Below, piece after piece: positions 35,390-47,371 of a stretch of 64,000 nt of DNA. Origin of the DNA: Agelas oroides. Its lineage: Eukaryota; Porifera; Demospongiae; Agelasida; Agelasidae. The position numbers and the translations under genes were made by a program. The stretch lies in the NCBI GenBank assembly GCA_949130485.1, contig OX422197.1, positions 814,001 to 878,000 on the forward strand, in the 5' to 3' direction. Position 1 is the first letter of the stretch; the number at the start of each line of letters is the position of its first letter. The notes under the pieces were generated by a model that did no database searches, was not told where the DNA came from, and saw only the letters and a program-made list of their open reading frames with translations.

Positions 35390-38300
35390 TCCATCCAGGC
35401 ATACTCAGTGTATGACAGAGAGGTTGGTTACTGTCAGGGAAGCCCTTTCATTACTGGCATGTTACTGATGCAGCAGGTCAGTGGTCACCGAGCAGCTGTC
35501 TCTCTCTCTCTCTGTCTGTCTGTCTGTAACCCATATTAAGCAGGTCAGTGGTCACCAAGCAGCTGTCTGTCTGTCTGTCTGTAACCCATATTAAGCAGGC
35601 CTGGTCACCCAACTATCCTCCTCATATCATGGATACAGTAGTCCGACATCATTTCAACCCTTCACTCACAGGGGTTAAACGGTCAAGACATCGGATCTCC
35701 CTACAACTGTAGCTTGCTAAGCAACAGAGTCCCTGTCTTGTGGCATAGGTTACAGTACAAACACACCACTGTGCAAGTAGCCATACACAGCACGGCGTGT
35801 TGTGTAGTGCTTAAAATTGAATCAACTTTGTTTTCAAATTATGTTTAGTAGTTTACCACCACAGTTGACTCCCCAGTGACAGTGACCTTTGACCTTTCAC
35901 ATACCACTAGCCTCGTTCCCAGCCTCGCATGCCCTAGCCTTCATTGCAAGCAATAAAAGCTGGAGACATGAGAGGCTGGGGGTGTGAGAGGCTGGGGGTG
36001 TGAGAGGCTGGGAACAAGACTACATATTTTCCAAGTTCTTATTACAAGTAGGCTCGTTCCCAGGCTCTCCCCTCGCCCCGAGAAAAATAAAAACAGAGCA
36101 AGGATGGTCTAATAGCATTGAATGGCTTGGCTAAAACTTGACAAATGTTGAAAGAACGCCAATGAGTGAGCAGCTGCTGGGCATGTGAGAGATATATTAA
36201 CCACAACTGCAAGTACATGTATGTGTATCCCTGATGACATCATGATGACATCACCAGATGCCGGAGGAAGAGGCGTTCTGTGTACTGGTGAAACTCATGC
36301 AGAACTACAAACTGAGGGAGCTGTTCAAACCCTCCATGGCTGACCTCGGGCTCTGCTTCTACCAACTGGAAAAACTTGTGGAGGTAATTAAGAGTTACTA
36401 TGGCAACAGAAAGTGGTAATGCATCATTACATGTGTGTGTAATTGTGCTCTAAAATTATTTCACTGCAGGAACTATACCCTCACCTTCACTTACACTTCC
36501 AAGCAGTGGTAAGTTTATTTTTACTTCCTCCCTCTCCCTTCCTCTCGCCCCTCCCTTCCTCCCTCACTCTCCCTTCCTTCTCTCCTCCCTCACTCTCCCT
36601 TCCTCCCTCTCGCCCCTCCCTTCCTCCCTCCCTCTCTCTTCCTCCCTCTCTCCCCTCCCTCCCTCCCTTCCTCCCTTCCTCCCTCCCTCTCTCTTCCTCC
36701 CTCTCTCTTCCTTTACTTTGATTCATTCAACTTTGCATCTCAACTGCTACTAAACATTTCTCCATGTTGCAGGGTTTCCAAACGTCAATGTATGCCTCTG
36801 CGTGGTTTCTGACCATGTTTGCATCTGTACTCTCCCTCAATGTCGCATTCAGAGTGATGGATATCTTCCTGATAGAGGTATATATGGGTGTACACCTCTC
36901 AGTGTACTGACTTCCATGTTGTTGTCATGCCATTGTTCCTTGTCTTTATCTCCACTTCCCTCCCTCCCTCCCTCCCTCCCCCTCTCCCTCCCTCCCTCCC
37001 TCCCTCCCTCCCTCCCTCCCTCCCTCCCTCCCTCCCTCCCTCCCTCCCTCCCTCCCTCCCTCCCTCCCTCCCTCCCTCCCTCCCTTTCTCCCTCCCTTTC
37101 TCCCTCCCTTTCTCCCTCCCTTTCTCCCTCCCTCTCTCCCTCCCTCTCTCCCTCCCTTTCTCCCCCCCTCCCTCCCTCTCTCCCTCCTACCCAGGGTAAG
37201 GATATCATATTCAAAGTTGGTCTGGCCCTTCTTGATCACAGCGAGTCGAAACTGATTCAACTGGACTTAGAGGACATGCTGAAGGTTAGCCTACATGGAA
37301 ACTTGAAACAAAAAGAAGAAAGAGTCTAGCTACAAAGCCAGACTAGCTAAAGAGACGTGGCTAGACATTGATCACAAGGTGCTCCCCTGAGGGGATCCAT
37401 ACTACATGTAGAGTACAGTAATGTTGCAATTTGTGAGAGAGAAAAGGAGCAGCAAGTGCACTACATGTTAGCCTTGTGCCCAGACCCCAGCCAGCGCGAG
37501 ACTAACTACATGTATGCCTGAACTGAGTTATACCCTACTCGTTTAGTGAGGCATAACTATTGGAATGGGACTGGAACTGGGACTAGGGGTGGAATGAAGA
37601 ATGGGACTGGAATGGGGACTGGAATGATGCACTCCTGAACTCACCTTTCTCACCTGATCCACGTACAGCACTTTCAGAAAGAGATGAGGGGGATACATGA
37701 GCCAGACCCAGACGCACTCATCCAGAAAGCTCTCAAAATAAAATTCAACCCAAAGAAATTGAAAAAGTGAGTTTTTGTTTCTTCTTTTTCTACTCATGCT
37801 AGTTCCCACTTCAGTAGCTCCTGTGGATGATCATGTGACTATCATGTGATGTGACTGCATGATCATGTGACTATCATGTGATGTGACTGCATGATCATGT
37901 GACTATCATGTGACCAGGAGAGTCTGCATTAAGCTGCTGTTTGCATACTCTTTTGTAGGCTAGAAAAAGAGTATCTATACCGAAAGGAAAAACAGGCTAT
38001 GGAGAACACAGAATTAATTGTGAGTATTGTGCATGTATACTAAAGAAAAGTCTTCGTTGCTGGTGGCTTTGTACCCAGGAAGACCCTAGGTACAAGACCA
38101 TTGTCTTTGTGGGTGGTTTGTTAAGATGTGTTTGTACTTCGCCATTTGCAGAGACTTCAGGCTGAAAATACTGAGTTAACACAGAGAATCAATGCACTAG
38201 AAAAGGTGAGGGGATACAGGTGTATTAGCACACACAGCATTGACCCCCAAAGTGGGTGGGGCTTACGGTAGGCGGAGCTTAGCTGTGTAATGATAGTTTT

Positions 38301-41131
38301 TAAAGTTACTGTTCAGGTTCGTGTGCACATATTTACATAGGGTTACCAATACCAATTTGAATAGCCTCATTCCCAGCCTCATTCCCAGCCTCATTCCCAG
38401 CCTCATTCCCAGCCTCATTCCCAGCCTCATTCCCAGCCTCATTCTCAGCCTCATTCCCAGCCTCGTTCCCAGCCTCGTTCCCAGCCTCGTTCCCAGCCTC
38501 GTTCCCAGCCTCATTCCCAGCCTCATTCCCAGCCTCATTCCCAGCCTCATTCCCAGCCTCATTCCCAGCCTCATTCTCAGCCTCATTCCCAGCCTCGTTC
38601 CCAGCCTCGTTCCCAGCCTCGTTCCCAGCCTCATTCCCAGGCTCTCCTGCCCCTGGTCAGCTTTCCTCGCTTTCACACTGCAAGTAATGCTGGGGGTGTG
38701 GGAGAGGTGGGAAGGAGGCTACAATTTGAACATACTAACTTACATTGGTGAGCTCTAATAAGCTTGATGGATCGAGCATGAAGCACCCAGACCTGTGTCA
38801 AACCTTGTACCTTTTGTCTCCATTGTGTAGGAGTGTGCGTCCCTTGCAGACAGATTGATCCAAGGCCAAGTGACGAGAGCACAGGAAGCCGAGGAGATGT
38901 TTGTCATAAAGAAAGAGCTCTCAAGGATGAAAAGAAGAGTGTCGGCCTTTGAGGAAGAGCAGACGAAACGGGGACCAGAAAATAATGAAGTGGAAGTAAA
39001 CGGGACAATCCTGGAGGAGGAGGAAGAGAAGGGAGAGGGAGGAGGGGAAGGTGCAGACTTGACCCATTCAAGGGACGAGGAGGAGGAGGAGGATGAAATG
39101 GTTGAGCGACAGCAATTGGTGGTGACGGCACCCACACATGTGTGTAGAGAAGAAGCAGAGGTGTGTCTGCCTGTCTGTGTTCTTGTCTGCCTGTCTGTGT
39201 CCCTGTCTGCCTGTCTGTGTCCTTGTCTGCATGAGTCTGTGTCTGTCTGTGTGTTAGTACACAGCTCTCTGAGGCCACATGTACCTAATGTTCATAGGTT
39301 TAACCCTCTTGGTCCACAACAAGTGCTGAAGGAGTTAACTTAATATACACGGTTTAACTCTCTTTGTCCCCCCACAGCAAGTGCTAAGGGAGCTGGGAGT
39401 GAGAACGCCAGGGACCAGCCCTCGTGTCTCTACCCAAGATCCTCTGAAATCCTCACCTCCTCTTACACTAAAACTGGCCAAAAGAATCTCTGTTCCAGAC
39501 TTACCACATTCCTCTCCTTCCCCTGTGCTCAAAAGAATCTCTCTTCCTGACAGCTCGCAATCCTTGCTTCCTCTTTCACTGAAACAGGAAAAGAAGGAAC
39601 GCCGCAAGCACAAGAATTCCACTGACTCCAAAAGCTCAAGTAATGACAGCCACCGCTCTAGCTTGTCTGACCATGAAGTTGACCTACTGACAAGGGAACT
39701 GGCGTTGGCAAAGACGCAGTGTGCTGAGTTGAGTGGGCAGGTGGAACAGAAGAAGATGGAGGTCAAGCAAGTGCTACAAAGGGAGGCTCTTGCTGTGAGA
39801 GAGCTACACTCGGCCAAGCGGTACATTGCCACTTTGGAGCAGAGGGTAAGAGTGATGTGGTCTAACTAGTGTTCAGACAACTAGCGTCCAGAGGAGGTCT
39901 GACAGGCCACCTCAGAGTGTACTAGTGTTCAGACAACTAGCGTCCAGAGGAGGTCTGACAGGCCACCTCAGAGTGTACTAGTGTTCAGACAACTAGCGTC
40001 CAGAGGAGGTCTGACAGGCCACCTCAGAGTGTACTAGTGTTCAGACAACTAGCGTCCAGAGGAGGTCTGACAGGCCACCTCAGAGTGTACTAGCGTTCAG
40101 ACAACTAGCGTCCAGAGGAGGTCTGACAGGCCACCTCAGAGTGTACTAGCGTTCAGACAACTAGCGTCCAGAGGAGGTCTGACAGGCCACCTCAGAGTGT
40201 ACTAGCGTTCAGACAACTAGCGTCCAGAGGAGGTCTGACAGGCCACCTCAGAGTGTACTAGTGTTCAGACAACTAGCGTCCAGAGGAGGTCTGACAGGCC
40301 ACCTCAGAGTGTACTAGCGTTCAGACAACTAGCGTCCAGAGGAGGTCTGACAGGCCACCTCAGAGTGTACTAGTGTTCAGACAACTAGCGTCCAGAGGAG
40401 GTCTGACAGGCCACCTCAGAGTGTACTAGTGTTCAGACAACTAGCGTCCAGAGGAGGTCTGACAGGCCACCTCAGAGTGTACTAGTGTTCAGACAACTAG
40501 CGTCCAGAGGAGGTCTGACAGGCCACCTCAGAGTGTACTAGTGTTCAGACAACTAGCGTCCAGAGGAGGTCTGACAGGCCACCTCAGAGTGTACTAGTGT
40601 TCAGACAACTAGCGTCCAGAGGAGGTCTGACAGGCCACCTCAGAGTGTACTAGTGTTCAGACAACTAGCGTCCAGAGGAGGTCTGACAGGCCACCTCAGA
40701 GTGTACTAGTGTTCAGACAACTAGCGTCCAGAGGAGGTCTGACAGGCCACCTCAGAGTGTACTAGTGTTCAGACAACTAGCGTCCAGAGGAGGTCTGACA
40801 GGCCACCTCAGAGTGTACTAGTGTTCAGACAACTAGCGTCCAGAGGAGGTCTGACAGGCCACCTCAGAGTGTACTAGTGTTCAGACAACTAGCGTCCAGA
40901 GGAGGTCTGACAGGCCACCTCAGAGTATACTAGTGTTCAGACAACTAGCGTCCAGAACCCAATGTAACACTGAGCAAAAACAACCGTTTTAGTTGGCTTG
41001 CGTGGTATTCCATCTGTTTGTCATTACAGAACTAGCTCTCTTTGACCAGCTACATCATGACTTAATTGTATTTGAGCATGCATGTTGTACTTTCTATGGC
41101 ATCTGTGATCTACATTTCCCTTCACACACAC

Positions 41132-41169
<38 letters not shown>

Positions 41170-41382
41170 CTCTCAGAGGTTCAGATGGAGAAGCTCCAGT
41201 GTCCACACTGTAGCCAGCAGCTAGGCCAGCGGGACAGGAGTTACACTAGCCCTGCAGACCCCAACTCTTCAGAAGTGCTCTTCTCCCACCTCAGGGCCAT
41301 GTGGAACTCACAGGCGGCCACTAATGGTGACCCAGGAACTGGCGTAGGGAAATTTTCCCGGCACGGCGGAAATTGGACATAA
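32833..41382 (+). CDS. EVI5: EVI5-like TBC-domain Rab GTPase-activating protein
   Basis: EVI5 homologues are Rab GAPs (Rab11, Rab35) linked to mitotic progression and the midbody. Exons (+): 32833-33008, 33792-34437, 35150-35266, 35399-35476, 36258-36383, 36470-36508, 36773-36877, 37195-37284, 37669-37766, 37959-38019, 38152-38205, 38831-39160, 39378-39845, 41170-41382. All phases agree (866 aa). The TBC domain is about 250-460, with the Arg finger in IQRDLAR (R289) and the Gln finger in GYCQG (Q326). MPEEEAFCVLVKLMQ and ASLADRLIQGQVTRAQEAEE match EVI5 closely. The C-terminal half is acidic, Ser-rich and coiled coil, ending with one CPHC motif. EVI5 and EVI5L cannot be separated; this is probably the single ancestral type. 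The start is uncertain: an ATG at 32884 is equally possible, and 32833 is the longest choice. Confidence 0.92.
33552..33791 (+). repeat. Imperfect CA repeat ending at an EVI5 splice acceptor
   Basis: About 240 bp of CACAACACACA-type units with alternating AA interruptions. It ends in AACACAG, which is the 3' splice site of EVI5 exon 2 at 33792. Confidence 0.9.
34936..35085 (+). repeat. CCCT microsatellite upstream of EVI5 exon 3
   Basis: About 150 bp of TCCC units, followed by a mixed CT tract up to the acceptor at 35149. It forms an exceptionally long polypyrimidine tract on the sense strand. Confidence 0.9.
36955..37190 (+). repeat. CCCT microsatellite upstream of EVI5 exon 8
   Basis: TCCC units followed by TTTCTCCC variants, running to TACCCAG at the acceptor of exon 37195-37284. 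A shorter related CT-rich tract lies at 36525-36715 before exon 7. Confidence 0.9.
38357..38640 (+). repeat. 12-bp satellite derived from MITE family 1 terminus
   Basis: About 24 copies of AGCCTCATTCCC, with AGCCTCGTTCCC and AGCCTCATTCTC variants, in EVI5 intron 11. The unit is the terminal motif of the palindromic MITE seen throughout the window. The block order of A/G variants is itself duplicated, which suggests a larger internal duplication. Confidence 0.9.
39865..40956 (+). repeat. 56-bp minisatellite, 19.5 copies
   Basis: Units start every 56 bp from 39865 to 40929 and are almost identical. The main variant is ACTAGTGTTC versus ACTAGCGTTC. The array fills most of EVI5 intron 13 and begins only 20 bp after the exon 13 donor. 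Confidence 0.95.
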
Positions 41383-41521
41383 CATGACTGTCACTCAATG
41401 TATGTATGTGTATATGTGTGTATGTACATGTATGAATGTTATATGTACGTATGTATGTATTAATTGACTATTAATTTCATGACATCTAAACTTTATACTG
41501 ATAATTACACAGGGACGCCAT

Positions 41522-44192
41522 CTAAATCTTGAAAGAACCCATCCAGGCCTTGGGTTTGTCATGGCGTACATCTCCTGCAACAAAGAGTTCCCCAGTTGGA
41601 AGCTCGGCTGCTGAGCAGAATGCAAGAGCATGGGGAAGGTTTCCAACATGGACCCAAGAGTTGGTAGTAGCAGAGAAAGCAAATATCTTATTGGATTGAA
41701 CACTCTTCAGAGGTATTTGCAGAAGTGGGATGCTTATGCGAAGTGCTCCTCCTGCTAGAGCGAGCAACGATCCACAATATCCCACTAATACACAGCTCAT
41801 ATCAGGGGAAACAGGCAAGCGCTCCTCGTCAACATCTCCTTGCAGAAAAGAACTTATCTTGGCACTGTAAATGCAACGTGTATCTCGTATGTAATACCTT
41901 CCCAGGAGAGTCGCAGAGTGAAACACCTCTGGGTTATGTCGTGAAGTAGTCAATGGCGGCAACCATCGGTTTTCATCATTCTTATACACCTCAATACAAC
42001 CACTAGGCTTGAAATTTTTCAACTTATCTCTTGTCTCGGTTGTAAACCCTTCACAAACAATCAGTGTTGACTCCTGTGATATTACACTAGGGAACATTTT
42101 CCCAACAGGCATGGCAGGGAGGGATTTTATCCAAGCTTGAGAAATATTGTCATACGTATAAACGTCCTTCGCAGCCATAGCCAAGCCTGCAGACTCACGG
42201 TCAGATATTGCACCCCCCACCAACACAGGCTTTCCAAGCAGGTGGCCTAAACCAAACCCCTTCGTTGGACAGGGAGGTAACATGCTCCAACTGTCCTGAA
42301 CTGGTTCATATTTCATCACACCGTGAGATTTTCCCTGGTCAACAAGGCTTGATATGTAGACAGTATCATTAATGACAACTGTGGCTAACACTCCACCAAG
42401 CTTCTTTGGAGGGCTGGAACATTCCCTCCACTCAAGCTTTGCTTCTGAGTGCAATGGATGAGCCTGTAATGAAGGTAAATTTCATTGTGAAACAGCTTCA
42501 ACAGGAGCACATGACAAACACTTTTATTGTAGACATCATCATGCATTCTTGCATGTACATAACATCTTTCACAGGGTAAATACTAGAAAATCAAGCTCAA
42601 AAACTTAATATCACTTTTGACCATCTTAGCAGACATACCGGTATGACTCTGGAGCTGAGGTGTTTTCCAAGAGTTGAAAGCTGTGTGTCTAAGCTGTGAA
42701 TTGTAGTGGTATGGTTTGCTATTACTGTCTCTTGGGAAGCAACCAGATCTTTTTGCACAGCCAGGCTACACTCAAGTGATGCCACTTTTATATTTACAGC
42801 TGTCAGCTCAGCATCTTTTCCCTCCAAGTCTTCTTGCAATTTACAAAGTTCAAGGTCCTTTCTGTCTATCTCACTCTCTCTCTCTGCAAGCAGTGAATGC
42901 TTGGAGTCAAGCTTCTGCTGCATTTTTGAGAGTACATTCTCCTTGCTATCAATCTTCTGCTTCCAACTTGCTTCGTTTGCCTGTAGCAATTCAGTCAATG
43001 TTCTTTGCTCAATACCAAGTTGCTTCTCCTTGGCAGATAGTTCAGCTTTCAGCTGACTCATTTCTGCACTAAGTGTGTTCACTTGGAGAGACATTCGCTC
43101 CTCTTTGGCTATTTGGGACACCTTCTGTTGCCCCACGACTTCTTGTTGCTGAAAGAGTGCTCTTTTGGTTTCATCAATTTCTTTCTGCAGCGTTTTCTTC
43201 GTTTCTGTGTCAATTCTGACCTGCTTTAACAGCTCAAGCTGGTTTTGTGACTCAAATGAGTTGGAAAATTGGGAGAATGCTGCAGTCACTTGACGAACAA
43301 GTTCCGGTGTGTCAGGTCGATTAGTTGGGTTGTTATGAATGCACTGTTTGATAAGCTGTACCAGTATGTGATCTGGAGCAATACAGTTGAGATACTCCTC
43401 ACGACGTTCGGCTTCTGTAACAGCAGCACAAGTAACAGGGTCAACAGCTTCTCTTGTAGGCTCTGGCCACTTTCCACAGAGGAGGTGGATGGCCAATATA
43501 CCATACGAAAAAATATCAATTTTAGCCGTGTATCTAGGATTAGCTACAAGTGCTTCAGGTGGCATGCAGCATGCGGTGCCAGGAGCCTTAGAAGTCATCT
43601 GAAAAGGGGTTAGATTGAGTACCTTGGCCACACCAAGGTCTGATACTTTTGCCCGCATGTCTCGAGTAAGGAGGACATTGTTGGCTGACAGGTCACGATG
43701 AACGATGGGCGGCTTTTGGCCGTGCAAATAGTTTAGTGCTAATGCCACATCCCTGAGTATCACATTGTTTATTTCGTTGGGAAATAGCCCATGTCTGTCA
43801 ATGCATTGTGCTAGGGTAGTGGGAAGGAACTCCATGACCATAACGGGCAGATCTGTCACGGGGTCAAAGTAAACACCCAAAAACTGGACTATGTTGGGAT
43901 GACTGATTCGACTTAGCACCCTGCATTCTCCCTCGAAACGGCTGACTAGGAGCTCGCCTCCAGCTCCCTCTACCAAAACTGGGTGCACTTTCTTCCCGGC
44001 ACATCGCAGACCCAGATAATTGACTTCCACGACAGTCGCAAAGGTCCCCCGTCCCAGCTCCTTTCTCGTTTCCTCGACTCCCAGCAACTCACAGCTCTTA
44101 AGAGCTGCTCTGCCTCCGGCGACTCGTTCTGCTCCTTCCATATACTCGCTGGCCGACCCTCTTTTGTGAAGCGGGGGTGGGCGTTGTCGCAT
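41522..44192 (-). CDS. TKL-type protein kinase with coiled coil and Kelch-like C-terminus
   Basis: Two exons (-), 44192-42639 and 42463-41522, join in phase 0 to give 831 aa. The kinase domain is about 40-310: Gly-rich loop GRGTFATV (47-54), ATP-site lysine in CAGKKV (K67), catalytic HRDLSANNVLL (H165, D167) and SDLGVAK, i.e. DLG (185-187) in place of DFG, then PPEALV. All key catalytic residues are present, so it should be active. Residues about 320-515 form a charged coiled coil. The second exon carries repeated hydrophobic-Gly blades such as VYTYDNISQAWIKSLPAMP, typical of a Kelch propeller. An upstream in-frame GTG would extend the frame, but MRQRPPPLHKRG is the first ATG. It is convergent with EVI5 (139 bp) and tandem with THNSL2. 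The orthologue is not recognised. Confidence 0.85.
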
Positions 44193-44281
44193 CTGAATTC
44201 TGTCTATGCATCTCTCGCAAGCCCGACCCACTTCCGCAAAAGAAGGGAAGGGTTAACCGTTAGGGTCTGGCTTTGCGAGAC

Positions 44282-44373
44282 GGCCTCGTTCCCAGGCCAC
44301 TCCCAGATTTCATCTCGCATCCGTGGAGAACATTTTCGAGATAAAATCTGGGGGTGGCCTGGGAACGAAGCTA
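44282..44373. mobile_element. Palindromic MITE, family 1, between kinase and THNSL2
   Basis: Fold-back element with GGCCTCGTTCCCAGGCCAC at the left and the complement at the right. The inner arms CCCAGATTTCATCTCGCA are shared with 20677-20778. Confidence 0.8.
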
Positions 44374-44397
44374 ACTAAGCTGCATGTAGGGATGATG

Positions 44398-44492
44398 TAG
44401 CCTCGTTCCCAGGCCCTAGCCCAGCTTCCCGTCGCTTGCAGTACGGTACTGAAAGCAACGGGAAGCTGGGCTAGGGCCTGGGAACGAGGCTA
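44398..44492. mobile_element. Palindromic MITE, family 1, adjacent copy
   Basis: A second fold-back copy 24 bp from the first. The arms include TAGCCTCGTTCCCAGGCC and CAGCTTCCCGTCGCTTGCAG with a short loop. Arms are nearly perfect over about 45 bp, so the transcript of either strand would form a stable hairpin. It lies just downstream of the THNSL2 stop. Confidence 0.85.
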
Positions 44493-44530
44493 GGGATGAT
44501 ACAGAACACAATATATTCCTGCACTCATTG

Positions 44531-47371
44531 TCAACTCATAACTTCTACCACAGCCGTCCTCAGAATCTGTTCCCAGTTGTCTTCTTCCTCCATGAATAGT
44601 TTGGCTTCTTTCCTGCTATGCAGATCAGAGAAGGCTAGGGAGGTGTGCAGTGGAAGGCCAGCCTTCTCTACCACCCCAGGAAACTTTGCAGGAGTTGCTG
44701 TCGCTATGACAACCACATTCTCCCTCTCCTTTTCCTTCTGGTAATCCAATGCGGCACGCATCCCGACAGCTGAGTGAGGGCAGAGAAGATATTGAAACTG
44801 TTTCATAACATATTCCATTGTTGCAAGAGTGTTCTCTTTGGAAATCTTTTTTGTTGTAATACATTTGTTGGTTGCCAAAAGTTCACTTGGTAGGTCACAA
44901 TGGCCATCTTTCTCAACAGCGTCCATGATGTTCTTCACGACTTTGCAGTTTCCACCAGACAAGAAATAGAACAGCCTCTCAATGTTGTAAGGTTTCTGGA
45001 TATCCATTGCAGAGGAGTAGGTTGGGATGACAGCTTCTGAGAAAGAAAACACGCCAGTATCAAACGCCCGATGAACTATGTCGTTTTCATTAACTGCTGC
45101 CAGAAGCTTGATTGGTAGGCCCATTGTGTACGCAATGTAGCCTCCAGTCATGTTTCCAAGCCCTCCAGATGGCACAGAGAAGAGTACTTCTCTGTCAGCA
45201 GCTGGGCAAGCTTTCAAGTAGAGGTAAATAAAATGGATGGCCTGTAGGAGCACGCGTCCCACATTGATGGAATTAAGGCTCACAAGGTTGTACTTCTTGA
45301 CAAATTCGGCATCAGCAAACAGTTTTTTTACACAAACGTCCAGTTCATCTCCAGTTCCATCAACTGAGAATACTTGCACGTTTGAAGCATTGACCGTTGT
45401 CATCTGCAGCTCTTGCACACATGTGATCCTGTCCCTTGGATACAGCACGATAAGGTTGATGTTTGTGGAACCCAGCACGCTGTGTATGGCAGCACTTCCC
45501 GTGTCCCCTGTCGTACTAACGAGAACCATCACCTTCTTTCCTTGTTTTCGTACAAAGTGATCAGTGAGACGACTAACAACTGCCAGAGAAAGATCCTTAA
45601 ATGCCCCAGTGGGCCCATGCCACAGCTCTCCAACTACGACAGGGCCGACTTCGGAAACAAGGATGACTTCTGGAGTGTCAAACTTGGCAAAGCAACCATT
45701 CATAATCTCTGTGTAATGAGGAGAAAGAAATTATTCGCTACTTTGGCATTGTCAACACTGAAAACAGGTATAGCAGTAGTGAAGGTTAGCATACAAAGGA
45801 GGGGGGCTTCCAGAAATATCAAAGGATTTTTATTTGGTATAGGCCCCTTCTAAGCATTATGGTAGTACTGTATACTGGAGGTCAAGGAAGGCTGTGAAAT
45901 TGAAGAGCAGGTGTGCGAAGTCCAACAACAAATGCATTGCACGAGATGACAGTCCCCATTTCTTGTCACCCCACCACAGCTGATGAGGCCTGGTATTGGC
46001 TGAAACATGTCTAGTCTTGCGAACCAGCTGAATATTTATTTTCTTTATTTCCGGAGAGAGGAGCGTAAATAAAGAAAAATACAGCTGGCTTGTGAGACTA
46101 AAGCATGTCCTGGTTTTTCCACACACTGTCTCAAACCTTCCTCTTTGGAAGGGGTACAGCCTCACTTGCCACACCCCTTAGCAAGACAACTGTCCCCCTT
46201 AGGCCAGACCTACTTAATGTTTTGTTGCTTGAGCCCGGCGGGTAAAAATTCCGTTTTCGAAAAAAAAAAAATTTGATCACATGATTGAATTAATGCACAC
46301 GCGCACGTGGCTTCGTCACAGATGGCTCGTTTGGCTCAGTGTGAAAGTCATTCGGGTCCAGTTTGTCCTGGAAAAGGAAGAAAATAATTGGTCATGAGAC
46401 TTTTTTTTTTTTTTTTTTACTTTGTGATTAAGCTAGCTCGAGCAACAAAACATTAAGTAGGTCTGGCCTTACTAATTAATGCAGCCTCGCTTGCCACACC
46501 CCTCAGCAAGACAACTGTCCCCCTGGAGCCCCTGTCATGATAAAAATGGACCCCCCTAAAATGGATCCCCCCGGAACTAATTTTTCAGTAAAAGCCGAAA
46601 AATATGGACCCCCTGGAACATATTTTTCTGAAATATAAGGACCCCCTATGAAATATTCGGACCAAGCAAGTTATCAAGTGTCCACGTCCGATAAAGACTG
46701 ATACAAGGTGCTGCTCAGGCTCACAATACAAGCATGATGGCTGAAACACCTGTCTAACTAAAGCCGGGAAGGTTGCTTCCATTCTGAATGTGGTGAATCA
46801 CTAGTTCAATAATGTTGTCTTCTCGGCGATCTCCACGCTACCGAATCGTATGCCGACGCTGTTGTAGCCTCTGGCATTGTTGCACGGCTACAGATACCAC
46901 ATCAACTCTTGAAATAGACGAAGGACATCTACTCACAATCGACACAAGTTAAACAAGTGGCTTTCCAGCTTGGTACGGTGGTACACTTGGACGCATGGAA
47001 GGGGGAACAATTTTTTCAGGGTAGGTCCAAATATTTCGCGGTTGTTCTGAAATATTCGTTCCGGGGGGAACTTATTTTACGGGGGTCCAAATTTAACGTG
47101 ACACCCCACCCACAGAATGGAGGAGTTATTCAATAAATTCTGACGTACCGTGGATCTCCTGCGAGCTGAGCTCCTCGGGTGCTATAAAGAAACGCATCAA
47201 TTTCTCGACCAGCTGTGGGTAGCTGAGCCCGACCCACGATCGGATCTCCTCGCGCGTGAAACGGGGCAAACTCTCCGGCACAAAGAGACCCCCATCTGGC
47301 GCAAACCCGGACAGCAGCGCCTGCTGGAAGCTCGCTCCCTTTATCCCCCCTCTAGTTGTCTGATACTTCAT
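44531..47371 (-). CDS. THNSL2: Threonine synthase-like 2
   Basis: THNSL2 is a PLP-dependent threonine-synthase-like enzyme. Animals lack threonine synthesis, and vertebrate THNSL2 acts as a phospho-lyase on O-phosphohomoserine-type substrates. Two exons (-), 47371-47149 and 45708-44531, join in phase 1 to give 466 aa (human 484). Landmarks are the start MKYQTTRGG, GGLFVPE, the PLP lysine in GPTGAFKDLSL (K112), STTGDTGSAA for the phosphate-binding region and SVPSGGLGNMTGGY. The single 1.44-kb intron carries two DNA-transposon derivatives. The gene is divergent from UCHL5 and tandem with the kinase. Confidence 0.95.
46202..46468. mobile_element. Tourist/Harbinger-like MITE in THNSL2 intron
   Basis: Terminal inverted repeats of about 32 bp (GGCCAGACCTACTTAATG then TTTTGTTGCT) flank a 267-bp element. 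TTA occurs on both outer sides, matching the 3-bp target duplication of PIF/Harbinger (Tourist) elements. It has no coding capacity. A 45-bp flanking sequence (CTTGCCACACCCCT, then AGCAAGACAACTGTCCCC) occurs on both sides. Confidence 0.8.
46534..47102. mobile_element. Non-autonomous TIR element, about 569 bp, in THNSL2 intron
   Basis: The left end GTCATGATAAAAATGGACCC and the right end (complement GTCACGTTAAATTTGGACCC) are imperfect inverted repeats. The match continues for about 75 bp, including GGAAC and AAATAT(T/G)GGACC blocks. The interior has no convincing frame. No clear target duplication is seen. Confidence 0.7.

Noticed and set aside
39865-40956. Regular 56-bp repeats considered as a CRISPR-like array
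   Set aside because: Repeats are contiguous with no unique spacers, inside an animal intron; a minisatellite.
32833-41382. A viral origin, suggested by the name EVI5 (ecotropic viral integration site)
   Set aside because: EVI5 is a cellular RabGAP gene named after an integration site in mice; nothing viral is present here.
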